A DNA stretch of 20,123 bases from a virus. Below, in pieces: positions 1-5,822 of the stretch. The stretch lies in IMG/VR virus record IMGVR_UViG_3300008450_000627, positions 1 to 20,123 of that record; one strand, given 5' to 3'. The position numbers and the translations under genes are program-made. Each line of letters opens with the position of its first letter. The first letter of the stretch is position 1. The notes under the pieces were generated by a model. The model was not told where the DNA came from. It searched no databases and saw only the letters and a program-made list of their open reading frames with translations.

Positions 1-231
1 TTCTTTGTTAGCTTCGTTGGTGTACCTATTAGCTACCTACTAATGCTGGCAAGTAACTTAGCGTACGATGGCATGGATGGTAAACTTTGGCCTGGTAGAT
101 TTATGGCCTTCGCCATTGGTATGGTTGTGTTTACTATCCTAACTAGCTTATTGCTGGGAGAGGGGATAACGGCTAAGTCCGGTGTAAGCTTATTTCTAGC
201 GTTGTTAATCATATGTCTCCAGTTGTTATGA
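1..231 (+). CDS. Partial multi-pass membrane protein (3' end only)
   Basis: The frame is open from the first base of the window to a TGA at 229-231, so the gene begins upstream and only its last 76 residues are visible. An ATG at 43 is in the same frame but is probably internal, because 14 open codons precede it and these also encode hydrophobic residues. Three hydrophobic stretches can be seen: about residues 1-20, 35-52 (around FAIGMVVFTILTSLLL) and 58-76 (ending LALLIICLQLL). They are separated by short polar loops, one of them rich in Gly and Asp. This points to an inner-membrane protein of unknown function. The stop overlaps the ATG of the next small membrane gene as ATGA, which suggests translational coupling. 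I do not recognise the family. Confidence 0.6.
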   Translation, partial: FFVSFVGVPISYLLMLASNLAYDGMDGKLWPGRFMAFAIGMVVFTILTSLLLGEGITAKSGVSLFLALLIICLQLL

Positions 232-380
232 TATTTGTCCTCAAGTCGATATTTTATACGTGTATATCCCGTCTAATAGGGAAAGCATTACTCAGACAGA
301 AGTATGAGCCTGATGTAGAGGTTGGTGTATTTATATTCACATATATCTTCATCAGCGTATGTTTATTATTTTGTGATTAG
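228..380 (+). CDS. Small single-pass membrane protein, unknown function
   Basis: This short ORF encodes 50 residues from the ATG at 228, which overlaps the upstream stop codon as ATGA. An in-frame ATG at 213 would add five residues. I prefer 228 because the coupled overlap matches the packing of the neighbouring genes. The product has a hydrophobic N-terminus, a basic middle segment (RLIGKALLRQK) and a C-terminal hydrophobic helix (VGVFIFTYIFISVCLLF), so it may cross the membrane once or twice. There is no recognisable Shine-Dalgarno sequence for either start. The next gene begins 2 nt after the stop. Its reality rests on tight packing and membrane-protein composition, not on a recognised family. 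Confidence 0.5.
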   Translation: MIFVLKSIFYTCISRLIGKALLRQKYEPDVEVGVFIFTYIFISVCLLFCD

Positions 381-382
381 AT

Positions 383-559
383 ATGAATAAGAAGTTGTTT
401 AATATGGCTAAGGCAAAGCAGCGTGAAAATGCTAAGGAAGCTGGCTTCTATGACGGAAGGTTTCGTACTAAAGTTGTGGAGGATAAGAAGAAAAAGCAGG
501 AGCGTCAGAGTGCGAAGAAGTGGAAAAACCGAGATATTTTTGGAGAAGACAACGACTAA
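383..559 (+). CDS. Small lysine-rich basic protein, unknown function
   Basis: This ORF of 58 residues starts at the ATG two bases after the previous stop and ends at a TAA at 557-559. It is strongly basic, with many Lys and Arg residues including runs such as DKKKKQE and AKKWKNR, and it ends in an acidic tail (GEDND). A basic body with an acidic tail is common in small phage proteins that bind nucleic acid or the host RNA polymerase. That is only a composition-based guess. There is no membrane segment, cysteine cluster or recognised motif. It is the last gene before a 75-nt gap that may hold a promoter. Confidence 0.55.
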   Translation: MNKKLFNMAKAKQRENAKEAGFYDGRFRTKVVEDKKKKQERQSAKKWKNRDIFGEDND

Positions 560-562
560 CTG

Positions 563-602
563 TTGACTTTACGGATTTTTAGGTATAACTTCTATATATA
601 AT
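563..602 (+). promoter_or_regulatory. Candidate promoter in the 560-634 gap
   Basis: The 75-nt gap contains TTGACT at 563-568 followed 15 nt later by TATAAC at 584-589, a sub-optimally spaced sigma70-like pair. It also contains TATATATA at 593-600, one base away from the T4 late-promoter element TATAAATA, with TATAAT overlapping at 597-602. The ATG of the next gene is at 635. Several readings are possible, and none is proven by sequence alone. No terminator-like hairpin is visible in the gap. Confidence 0.3.
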
Positions 603-634
603 AGTAATAAGTAGTAAATTTAAAAAGTAGTTAT

Positions 635-832
635 ATGATTAGTATTGTAATTGGATTAGGATTTTTAGTAGTAATAGCAAGTGTTTATATACTTAAGCTA
701 TCGTTTGAGATAAGAGACTTACGTTCTGATTTAGCAACAGCAGCTGTTAAGCAGCAATTTCTTGTCGATTACATCGATAGCCTTAATAAGCAATTGAAAA
801 AGGCGAAGAGCTCTACTACAACCATCGAATAA
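635..832 (+). CDS. Small membrane-anchored coiled-coil protein
   Basis: The product has 65 residues. The first 22 or so (around MISIVIGLGFLVVIASVYIL) form one hydrophobic helix, and the rest is a polar, heptad-like helix (LKLSFEIRDLRSDLA, then DYIDSLNKQLKKA) ending in a Ser/Thr-rich tail. It therefore looks like a membrane-anchored coiled coil with a short N-terminal anchor, a layout also seen in phage spanin-like and superinfection-exclusion proteins. I see no lipobox or other evidence for those roles. The start is preceded by an A/T-rich leader rather than a Shine-Dalgarno sequence. The TAA overlaps the next gene's ATG by one base. Confidence 0.6.
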   Translation: MISIVIGLGFLVVIASVYILKLSFEIRDLRSDLATAAVKQQFLVDYIDSLNKQLKKAKSSTTTIE

Positions 833-1248
833 TGAGCTGCTTTCAATCCCTTGTAGGAAATAAGTTTATGGCTGACGCGCCTTTCGAGATACTCAAGGCT
901 AAGCGTTTGCTTATCAATGAGCATCCTATCTTTGGCGATGAGTTTAAACACTCCTTTGATAAGAATCAAAATCAACAAGCTTATTATCACGTCGGAAACT
1001 CACTGGGATTCTTTAATGAGTTATACAATATAGATGTTAAGAGCAGACGTTTGTATTACCTTCAATATGATAGATTCCTAATGATAGCTTGTCGCAGTAA
1101 GCGGCTAATAGACTCAGCGATAAAGGCAGCTGCAAATGTTAATGGCGATGTGCCAATCTACAAAACAAAACACGTAATACGTAAGGTAGGAATACATACT
1201 GTATTATTTAACACAAACTTTACGGTACCACCGGTATCACCAAATTAA
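832..1248 (+). CDS. Conserved-looking hypothetical protein, 138 aa
   Basis: This soluble protein of 138 residues overlaps the previous stop by 1 nt (TAATG). An alternative in-frame start at 868 (M13) is preceded by AGGA about ten bases upstream and would give a 126-residue protein starting MADAPFEIL. Both starts remain possible. The sequence mixes aromatic and basic residues (for example RRLYYLQYDRFL and the helix SKRLIDSAIKAAA) and ends in a beta-like segment (HTVLFNTNFTVPPV). I see no catalytic motif, cysteine pair or membrane helix, and I do not recognise the family. It probably belongs to the accessory block upstream of the transcription and structural genes. Confidence 0.6.
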   Translation: MSCFQSLVGNKFMADAPFEILKAKRLLINEHPIFGDEFKHSFDKNQNQQAYYHVGNSLGFFNELYNIDVKSRRLYYLQYDRFLMIACRSKRLIDSAIKAAANVNGDVPIYKTKHVIRKVGIHTVLFNTNFTVPPVSPN

Positions 1249-1268
1249 AACAAACAACGTTATATAAC

Positions 1269-1448
1269 ATGAGAAACAAACAAGCAATCGAAGATCTAGC
1301 AGCTAGATTAACCCAGGTTTTAGACCTATTACACAATGATATTGATAGTGGTAAGCCACACATTACTGCAGAGTTTGCTAAGCAGCAATTGGGCCAAGCA
1401 ATAATATATCTAGAATCGTTAAGACAATACCTTGATTTAGAGAACTAA
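1269..1448 (+). CDS. Small helical protein, 59 aa, unknown function
   Basis: This ORF runs from the ATG at 1269 to a TAA at 1446-1448. It fills the space between the neighbouring genes almost exactly, with 20 nt upstream and 2 nt downstream. The product looks mostly alpha-helical, with two amphipathic stretches (IEDLAARLTQVLDLLHND and FAKQQLGQAIIYLESLRQYL) linked by a short turn (SGKPHIT). That pattern suggests a helical hairpin that dimerises. The 20-nt leader is A-rich, with no Shine-Dalgarno sequence. There is no known motif. The exact fit between its neighbours is the main argument that it is a real gene. Confidence 0.6.
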   Translation: MRNKQAIEDLAARLTQVLDLLHNDIDSGKPHITAEFAKQQLGQAIIYLESLRQYLDLEN

Positions 1449-1450
1449 TT

Positions 1451-1855
1451 ATGTGCGTTGTAGAGTGTCAGAATTGCGGAGCACTACAACTCAACGTTCC
1501 AGCAGGCACTATCGTTAAGATGTGCTTTGACTGTGTTAGAGAGGCTGTAGCACCAGCGTACTCCCAAGCACCCAAGAAGAAGGGTTTCCCAAAGGGTTGG
1601 AAATTCATGAAAGTTTTCGTATATTCAGATGGCACGGTTTATCACAAAGGTGTAGAACAACCAATGCTTAAAGGCACTTTAGATCCTACTGTTATTGAAC
1701 CTAAGATAAAAAAGTCTAAGGCACAGAAGGCACAAGAGAAGCAACAAGCATTGGCTGAGCTACAGAAGTTGAAGATTGCGCTAAAGAAAGAAACAAGAAA
1801 GACTTATGCTAAAAAGCTTGAGTCGCAAATTAAAAGGTTACAAAAACAATTATGA
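1451..1855 (+). CDS. Zinc-ribbon protein with C-terminal coiled coil
   Basis: The 134-residue product begins with a four-cysteine cluster: C6-x2-C9 (CQNC) and C25-x2-C28 (CFDC), a typical short zinc ribbon or zinc knuckle. A basic Lys/Pro/Gly segment follows at about residues 41-50, then a small beta-like stretch (KVFVYSDGTVYHKG). From about residue 86 to the end there is a very Lys/Gln-rich helix with heptad character (LAELQKLKIALKKE, KKLESQIKRLQKQL). Such a protein could bind nucleic acid or RNA polymerase and oligomerise through its tail, but no specific function can be assigned. Its stop overlaps the following HD-domain gene by 4 nt (ATGA), so the two are probably translated together. Confidence 0.65.
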   Translation: MCVVECQNCGALQLNVPAGTIVKMCFDCVREAVAPAYSQAPKKKGFPKGWKFMKVFVYSDGTVYHKGVEQPMLKGTLDPTVIEPKIKKSKAQKAQEKQQALAELQKLKIALKKETRKTYAKKLESQIKRLQKQL

Positions 1856-2613
1856 AAAACTTCACTGCGGAGGAACTACAAGCCAACTTCTTTAAGCTTG
1901 TAGGGTATATCGATCTCTATATTTCTGGAGAACGAAAGGAAAAGCTAAAGAAGCTTTACGAAGATCATGCTGAACGTATTATGCTTATGCCTGCAAGTGG
2001 CAATGAGCATTATCACAACTGCTTTGCTGGTGGCTATGTTGACCATGTCCTTCGAGTAATAGATGTCGCATTAGATGTGGCACAATTATGGGATGGTTAT
2101 GGCGCAATTGATAGCTTCACTACAGAAGAGTTGGTATTTGCTGCACTTAATCACGACTTAGGTAAGATTGGTACAGAAGAAGCTGAGATGTATGTAATGA
2201 ACGACTCTGAGTGGCATAGAAAGAATCAAGGTAAGATTTATAAAATGAATCCTGCTAATGCCTTTATGACTGTACCTGACCGCAGCTTACGCCTATTGGC
2301 TGAACGTGGTATCTCAGTATCCGAAAACGAATGGTTTGGTATTAAGTTGCACGATGGTATGTACGACGAAAGCAATAAGCACTACTACATCAGCTATGAT
2401 GTCAACTCTCGCTTACGTACAAACCTTCCGTACATACTTCATCAAGCAGACCAGTTAGCTGCTCGTGTTGAGTACCAGCAATGGGCTGCTCAACAATCAC
2501 CGCTAACAGCTACAGCAATTAAGCCTAAGAAGACTGCTAATATAGAAAATACCACAGCTTTATCTGAGGATCAGAAGAGTGATTTACTTAACGCATTTAA
2601 AGACTTATTCTAA
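1852..2613 (+). CDS. HD-domain metal-dependent phosphohydrolase
   Basis: This protein of 253 residues carries the HD-superfamily signature: H65 in GGYVDHVLRV, the paired H101-D102 in ALNHDLGKIG, H167 in KLHDG, and H197 with D200 in LHQADQLA. These are the expected ligands of a one- or two-metal phosphohydrolase centre. The GGYVDH...NHDLGK spacing resembles the YhaM-like and nucleotidase-like HD proteins. The substrate, whether a nucleotide, an oligonucleotide or a signalling nucleotide, cannot be read from the sequence. After a Lys/Thr-rich linker (about 222-232) the protein ends in a short amphipathic peptide (SDLLNAFKDLF) that resembles a sliding-clamp-binding tail. It overlaps the zinc-ribbon gene by 4 nt and the next membrane gene by 1 nt. 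Confidence 0.8.
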   Translation: MKNFTAEELQANFFKLVGYIDLYISGERKEKLKKLYEDHAERIMLMPASGNEHYHNCFAGGYVDHVLRVIDVALDVAQLWDGYGAIDSFTTEELVFAALNHDLGKIGTEEAEMYVMNDSEWHRKNQGKIYKMNPANAFMTVPDRSLRLLAERGISVSENEWFGIKLHDGMYDESNKHYYISYDVNSRLRTNLPYILHQADQLAARVEYQQWAAQQSPLTATAIKPKKTANIENTTALSEDQKSDLLNAFKDLF

Positions 2614-2921
2614 TGGTTATAACAGTAATAATACTATCGCTGCTTTTGGTTGCTGCTTGCTGGTTAGCTTTTGCTAACTATCGCAAGTATGTAAAAGCAG
2701 TTGAATATGCAGAGAATGGATTCTTTGTGTATAATAGCTTTATAGCATCGCTCTATCGTAAATTTCAAGACACTGTGAACACTATGAACGTAATTGATCA
2801 TAGAGGTTCCTTTAAGGCTGATGATGAGGTAGGAGCTGCTTTTGAAAGTATGAAAGAGTGTGTAGATGAGTTAGACGAATATATTAAGCGCTATGTCCAA
2901 ACCGAGGAAAAAGAAAACTAA
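2613..2921 (+). CDS. Small membrane-anchored protein, 102 aa
   Basis: The product has one N-terminal hydrophobic helix (MVITVIILSLLLVAACWLAF) followed by a soluble, mostly helical domain with an acidic C-terminal part (SMKECVDELDEYIKRYVQ). With few positive residues before the helix and several after it (NYRKYVK), the positive-inside rule puts the domain in the cytoplasm. It starts on the stop of the HD gene (1-nt overlap), and its 3' end overlaps the sigma factor gene by 29 nt, which is long for this genome and suggests tight coupling. Its position beside the late sigma factor is suggestive, but I cannot assign a function. Confidence 0.65.
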   Translation: MVITVIILSLLLVAACWLAFANYRKYVKAVEYAENGFFVYNSFIASLYRKFQDTVNTMNVIDHRGSFKADDEVGAAFESMKECVDELDEYIKRYVQTEEKEN

Positions 2922-3597
2922 GAACTACTACTTCACAGCTGAAGTAGATGTTAGTATTAAGCAGCTTAATGCTACAGAAGATCAACTCGAAAGAGATAGA
3001 ATCTATCGCCAGGAAATTAAACCAGCCTTTGAAAAGCTTGTTGAGAATATAATCCACACCTTTAAATTCTACTACACTGACGGTATCTCCCTAAAGGACT
3101 TGCAGCATGAAGTAGTGAGTTTCTTAGTGGAAAAACTACCTAAGTTTACAGCTGACAAGGGAAAGGCTTTTAGTTATTTTAGCATTGTTGCTAAGAATTA
3201 CTTAATTTTAAACAATAACAAAAACTTCAAGAAGTTAGTAGATAGTGAGCAGCTCGAAGGAGCAAATGGCCATAGTTCTGCATTAGTTGTAGAAGAAGAG
3301 CCAACTCCAATTGATCATTTCATCCAGGATATGATAGGGTACTTTGACACAAACTTAACCAAAGTCTATCCTAAAAAGAATGATCAGATTGTAGTAGATG
3401 CTGTAATGGAGTTGTTTCGTAAAAAAGAATCTTTGGAAATCTTTAATAAGAAAGCTTTGTACATTTACATAAGAGAAATGACAAATGCAAATACCCAACA
3501 CATCACTAAGGTGATTAAGTCTCTTAAAGAGAAATATGTTAAGATGTATAACGATTACGATAAGATGGGATTTATTCCACGAAACATAATTTACTAA
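2893..3597 (+). CDS. 55: T4 gp55-like late-transcription sigma factor
   Basis: Family members replace the host sigma factor on RNA polymerase and direct it to phage late promoters, normally together with the sliding clamp. The protein has 234 residues (T4 gp55 has about 185). The signature lies at about residues 65-105: an LKDLQHEVVSFLVEKL helix, KFTADKGKAFSYF and SIVAKNYLI. This matches sigma region 2.1-2.2, in which the host sigma70 family reads roughly DL.QEG..GL..A...FD...G..FSTYA. A basic N-terminus (KPRKKKTKNYYF), an acidic linker around 130-140, and a basic helical C-terminal part (about 175-220) surround it. The extreme C-terminus (GFIPRNIIY) is hydrophobic, the position of the clamp-binding epitope in T4 gp55; that parallel is inference. 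The start is inside the upstream gene with no clear ribosome-binding site. Confidence 0.8.
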   Translation: MSKPRKKKTKNYYFTAEVDVSIKQLNATEDQLERDRIYRQEIKPAFEKLVENIIHTFKFYYTDGISLKDLQHEVVSFLVEKLPKFTADKGKAFSYFSIVAKNYLILNNNKNFKKLVDSEQLEGANGHSSALVVEEEPTPIDHFIQDMIGYFDTNLTKVYPKKNDQIVVDAVMELFRKKESLEIFNKKALYIYIREMTNANTQHITKVIKSLKEKYVKMYNDYDKMGFIPRNIIY

Positions 3598-3845
3598 TGC
3601 TAATATATTACAGTAAAGAAGACTTAATTAAATTTATAAAAGCAGAGCTTAAGGCTTGGGAGAAGGTTGGCGGTGGTCCCAACCTTCTTGCGTTTGAATT
3701 CGATCCTAAGACCACTGATCCAAAACAGCTACGAGAGTTAGGTTACTTCGATAACGTCGATTCTTGGATTGCTGGAGCTAGAATAAAAGCTTTGATGGAG
3801 TTACTTGAGCAAGTAGAAAACACAGACACTATAGCGAAAAGGTAA
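3597..3845 (+). CDS. Small hypothetical protein, 82 aa, with an internal RNA hairpin
   Basis: The product has 82 residues and starts on the stop codon of the sigma factor gene (TAATG). It begins with an amphipathic helix (SKEDLIKFIKAELKAWEKV), followed by a Gly/Pro turn (GGGPN), a middle segment around FEFDPKTTDPKQLRELGY, and a C-terminal helix (ARIKALMELLEQV). I do not recognise the family. Directly coupled to the late sigma gene, it could be a small partner in late transcription, but the sequence does not prove it. The coding region contains a perfect 10-bp inverted repeat, listed separately. Confidence 0.6.
   Translation: MLIYYSKEDLIKFIKAELKAWEKVGGGPNLLAFEFDPKTTDPKQLRELGYFDNVDSWIAGARIKALMELLEQVENTDTIAKR
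3661..3688 (+). repeat. Perfect 10-bp inverted repeat (hairpin) inside a coding region
   Basis: AGAAGGTTGG at 3661-3670 is the exact reverse complement of CCAACCTTCT at 3679-3688, separated by the 8-nt loop CGGTGGTC. In RNA it would form a stable stem-loop spanning codons 22-31 of the 82-residue gene. No T-run follows, so it is not a classical terminator. Confidence 0.7.
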
Positions 3846-3853
3846 TCTGCCTG

Positions 3854-3861
3854 TATTTATT
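3854..3861 (+). promoter_or_regulatory. AT-only octamer upstream of the baseplate gene cluster
   Basis: TATTTATT lies in the 30-nt gap 3846-3875, 14 nt before the ATG at 3876. Similar octamers occur in the other three gaps of more than 25 nt. It could be a -10-like element for the phage late sigma factor, or simply an AT-rich initiation region. No -35 element is obvious. Confidence 0.25.
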
Positions 3862-3875
3862 AGAAACATAAGGCT

Positions 3876-4220
3876 ATGGATAAGGATAGTGTATTGTTCG
3901 ATGATAAAACGTTTAGCGACTTGTTGAGAGACGTCTATCAGAACACAAAAAAGAAAGAAACTCAAATTAACGGTTTAATAGATCAACTTAAAGGGTTGAT
4001 AAGAAACATTACAGATGCTTCTATGATGGTTCCTATGATTAAGGAGTATTTAGAAGTGTCGGTCAAGAACGACGACAATCTAGTTCGTCTAACTGCAATC
4101 ATTCAAAGGTTGCTAGTTACTGGTAGTAAAGAAAACAAAGAAGGTGAATTAGGCTTAACTGAACAAGAGAGAGCTCAGCTAATGTCTGAAGCACAAGAAC
4201 TCTTAGATAAGGCAAAATGA
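3876..4220 (+). CDS. Small helical protein preceding the hub genes
   Basis: This protein of 114 residues is predicted by eye to be almost entirely helical. It has an acidic start (MDKDSVLFDDKTF), a coiled-coil-like stretch (KKKETQINGLIDQLKGLIRNI), a middle helix (VPMIKEYLEVSVKNDDNLVRLTAIIQRLL), and a C-terminal helical hairpin after a Gly/Lys turn (TEQERAQLMSEAQELLDKAK). It is separated from the upstream gene by 30 nt and overlaps the first hub gene by 4 nt (ATGA), so it is the first gene of the baseplate cluster. That suggests an assembly or chaperone role in baseplate formation, but this is context only. Confidence 0.6.
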   Translation: MDKDSVLFDDKTFSDLLRDVYQNTKKKETQINGLIDQLKGLIRNITDASMMVPMIKEYLEVSVKNDDNLVRLTAIIQRLLVTGSKENKEGELGLTEQERAQLMSEAQELLDKAK

Positions 4221-5821
4221 GTAGTGTCTTTAAAGGCCTAACCGAGTACTATGGTACAGCAGCTGCACCTAGTAATACCTTTAAGGATGGTGAGGTCTTT
4301 ATAGGACAAGTATTGGATGTTGGAAAGAGTACTTCAAAGTTCACAATTGGAGTTAGTGAGATAACCCCAACACAGGATCCCTATGTCATAGGGATGATTC
4401 GTTTCTTAAAAGCAAATAGTGGTACCAAAGCGGAGAAAGACGTTACATTAATAGCAGAGCCATTAGACAGAGCAAACTACAGACTACCCTTTGCTGGAGA
4501 GCAAGTATTAGTTGTTAGAAAGTTAGGAAGGTATTACTATTTCGATGTGGTAACACCATCTTTCTTTCTACGAAACAATATCAATCCAACACTCTTGCAA
4601 GACGCCTTTGACTCGTCAGGAGCGCCAGCCATCACAGTCGATCCAGAAATTGAAGCACAGCGATTTGCATTAAAAAACGATTTTAGTGATAATGCTTTAA
4701 ATGGTAGAGCAGGATCGTTTACTCGTGTTAGAGAAGGAGATTCTATACTCGAAGGTAGGATGGGAGGTGTAATAAAATTTACACATACAATTACAAAGGA
4801 TGGAGTTTGGAACCCAGAAACGCAAATAACTAATATAGGTAAGAGTGCTGATGGTGATCCTATGTTGATAATGAAAGCTAGTGTTAGGAGAAAAGAAGTT
4901 AACGAAATAATACAGGAATCTAATCTGATAGAAGATGACGACATTAATGTAGAAGATTCAAGCTTCTACTTAACTACGTCGCAAAACGTGCCAATAAAAC
5001 TAGCTGCAAGTGTATCTATGAGTAGTTGGAGTGTAAATATAACAAAGGGTAAGTTTGGTTTAAGTGATGATCCTGCAGCACGATTCCAATCATTCTTCCC
5101 AGAACTGACCTATGACCCTAACTTTGTACCAAGTGTTAACGTTAGTGGACTTGAAAGCTTAGCTTACGATCCTAATGCGTCAAACGGATTGGGCAACATT
5201 ACAGGAGTTAGCGACCCAGGCGTACCAGGTTCCTCTGCAAAAGCTAAATCTTTTGATGAGCTTAAATTAAAATTCCAAGAGTTAGGATACAACTTCCCAA
5301 CTGGAGTGCACTTTGTAGGTATACGATCTGTAACAAACATTAATATCAACAATTCTGGAGTTCAAACAAAGAATAAATTCGCAGATTTAGTTGGCGTAGT
5401 TAACAGCAACACTGGAGAGGTTAAGTTCTTCCCAGCAACAACGGTACCGGGAAAGAGCTACTTACTCAATTTCTTTAAAGGTGAGACAAGGACAGCTATC
5501 TTAAAACCCGGCCAGTATAATAGTGTATATAAGATAGGACAACACAATAGTCAATATAAGGCGTTCAGAGAATCAGGAACCTATGTGATATACACAGACC
5601 GTAATCGGGACGACGTTCCAGACGCAACACCACAAAACGCTTCTGGTGTATTTGGAATGAACTTACATAGAGCTAGCGCTAATAGCGTTACCCAAAACGT
5701 AGATAATTATAGTGCAGGTTGTCAAGTATTCGCAGCACCAACATCATTAGCCGAGGTATTGCGCCAAGCAGAAGCAAGCGGACAACCAGCATTCACTTAC
5801 ACACTCTTAATGTCTTGGTAA
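4217..5821 (+). CDS. gp5-like baseplate hub paralogue A with L,D-transpeptidase-like C-terminus
   Basis: This is the first of three tandem paralogues (534 residues). The hub module, about residues 1-310, has FKGLTE at the N-terminus, an OB-fold-like segment (IGMIRF, PFAGEQVLVV), the motif REGDSILEGRMG at 172-183, ADGDP at 211-215, a YLTTSQNVPI strand at 251-260 and YDPNF at 299-303. The same motifs occur in cyanophage-type gp5 proteins. After a Gly/Ser/Pro linker (about 315-345), the C-terminal domain (about 346-534) contains GVFGMNLHRAS (H484) and SAGCQV (S499, C502). This resembles the His...Ser-x-Gly-Cys active site of YkuD/L,D-transpeptidases, which also include peptidoglycan endopeptidases and carboxypeptidases. 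It probably acts on the host wall during injection. The hub call is strong; the enzyme class is an inference from a short motif. Confidence 0.75.
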   Translation: MSSVFKGLTEYYGTAAAPSNTFKDGEVFIGQVLDVGKSTSKFTIGVSEITPTQDPYVIGMIRFLKANSGTKAEKDVTLIAEPLDRANYRLPFAGEQVLVVRKLGRYYYFDVVTPSFFLRNNINPTLLQDAFDSSGAPAITVDPEIEAQRFALKNDFSDNALNGRAGSFTRVREGDSILEGRMGGVIKFTHTITKDGVWNPETQITNIGKSADGDPMLIMKASVRRKEVNEIIQESNLIEDDDINVEDSSFYLTTSQNVPIKLAASVSMSSWSVNITKGKFGLSDDPAARFQSFFPELTYDPNFVPSVNVSGLESLAYDPNASNGLGNITGVSDPGVPGSSAKAKSFDELKLKFQELGYNFPTGVHFVGIRSVTNININNSGVQTKNKFADLVGVVNSNTGEVKFFPATTVPGKSYLLNFFKGETRTAILKPGQYNSVYKIGQHNSQYKAFRESGTYVIYTDRNRDDVPDATPQNASGVFGMNLHRASANSVTQNVDNYSAGCQVFAAPTSLAEVLRQAEASGQPAFTYTLLMSW

Positions 5822-5822
5822 T

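Noticed and set aside
769-990. Minus-strand ORF encoding a hydrophobic 73-residue protein
   Set aside because: It overlaps two well-packed + strand genes and would be the only minus-strand gene. Its hydrophobic start is the antisense of a Lys/Asn/Gln-rich stretch.
4537-4944. Minus-strand ORF of 135 codons
   Set aside because: It is antisense to the conserved hub module of paralogue A, including the REGD...GR motif. It shows no family features and has no partner gene on that strand.
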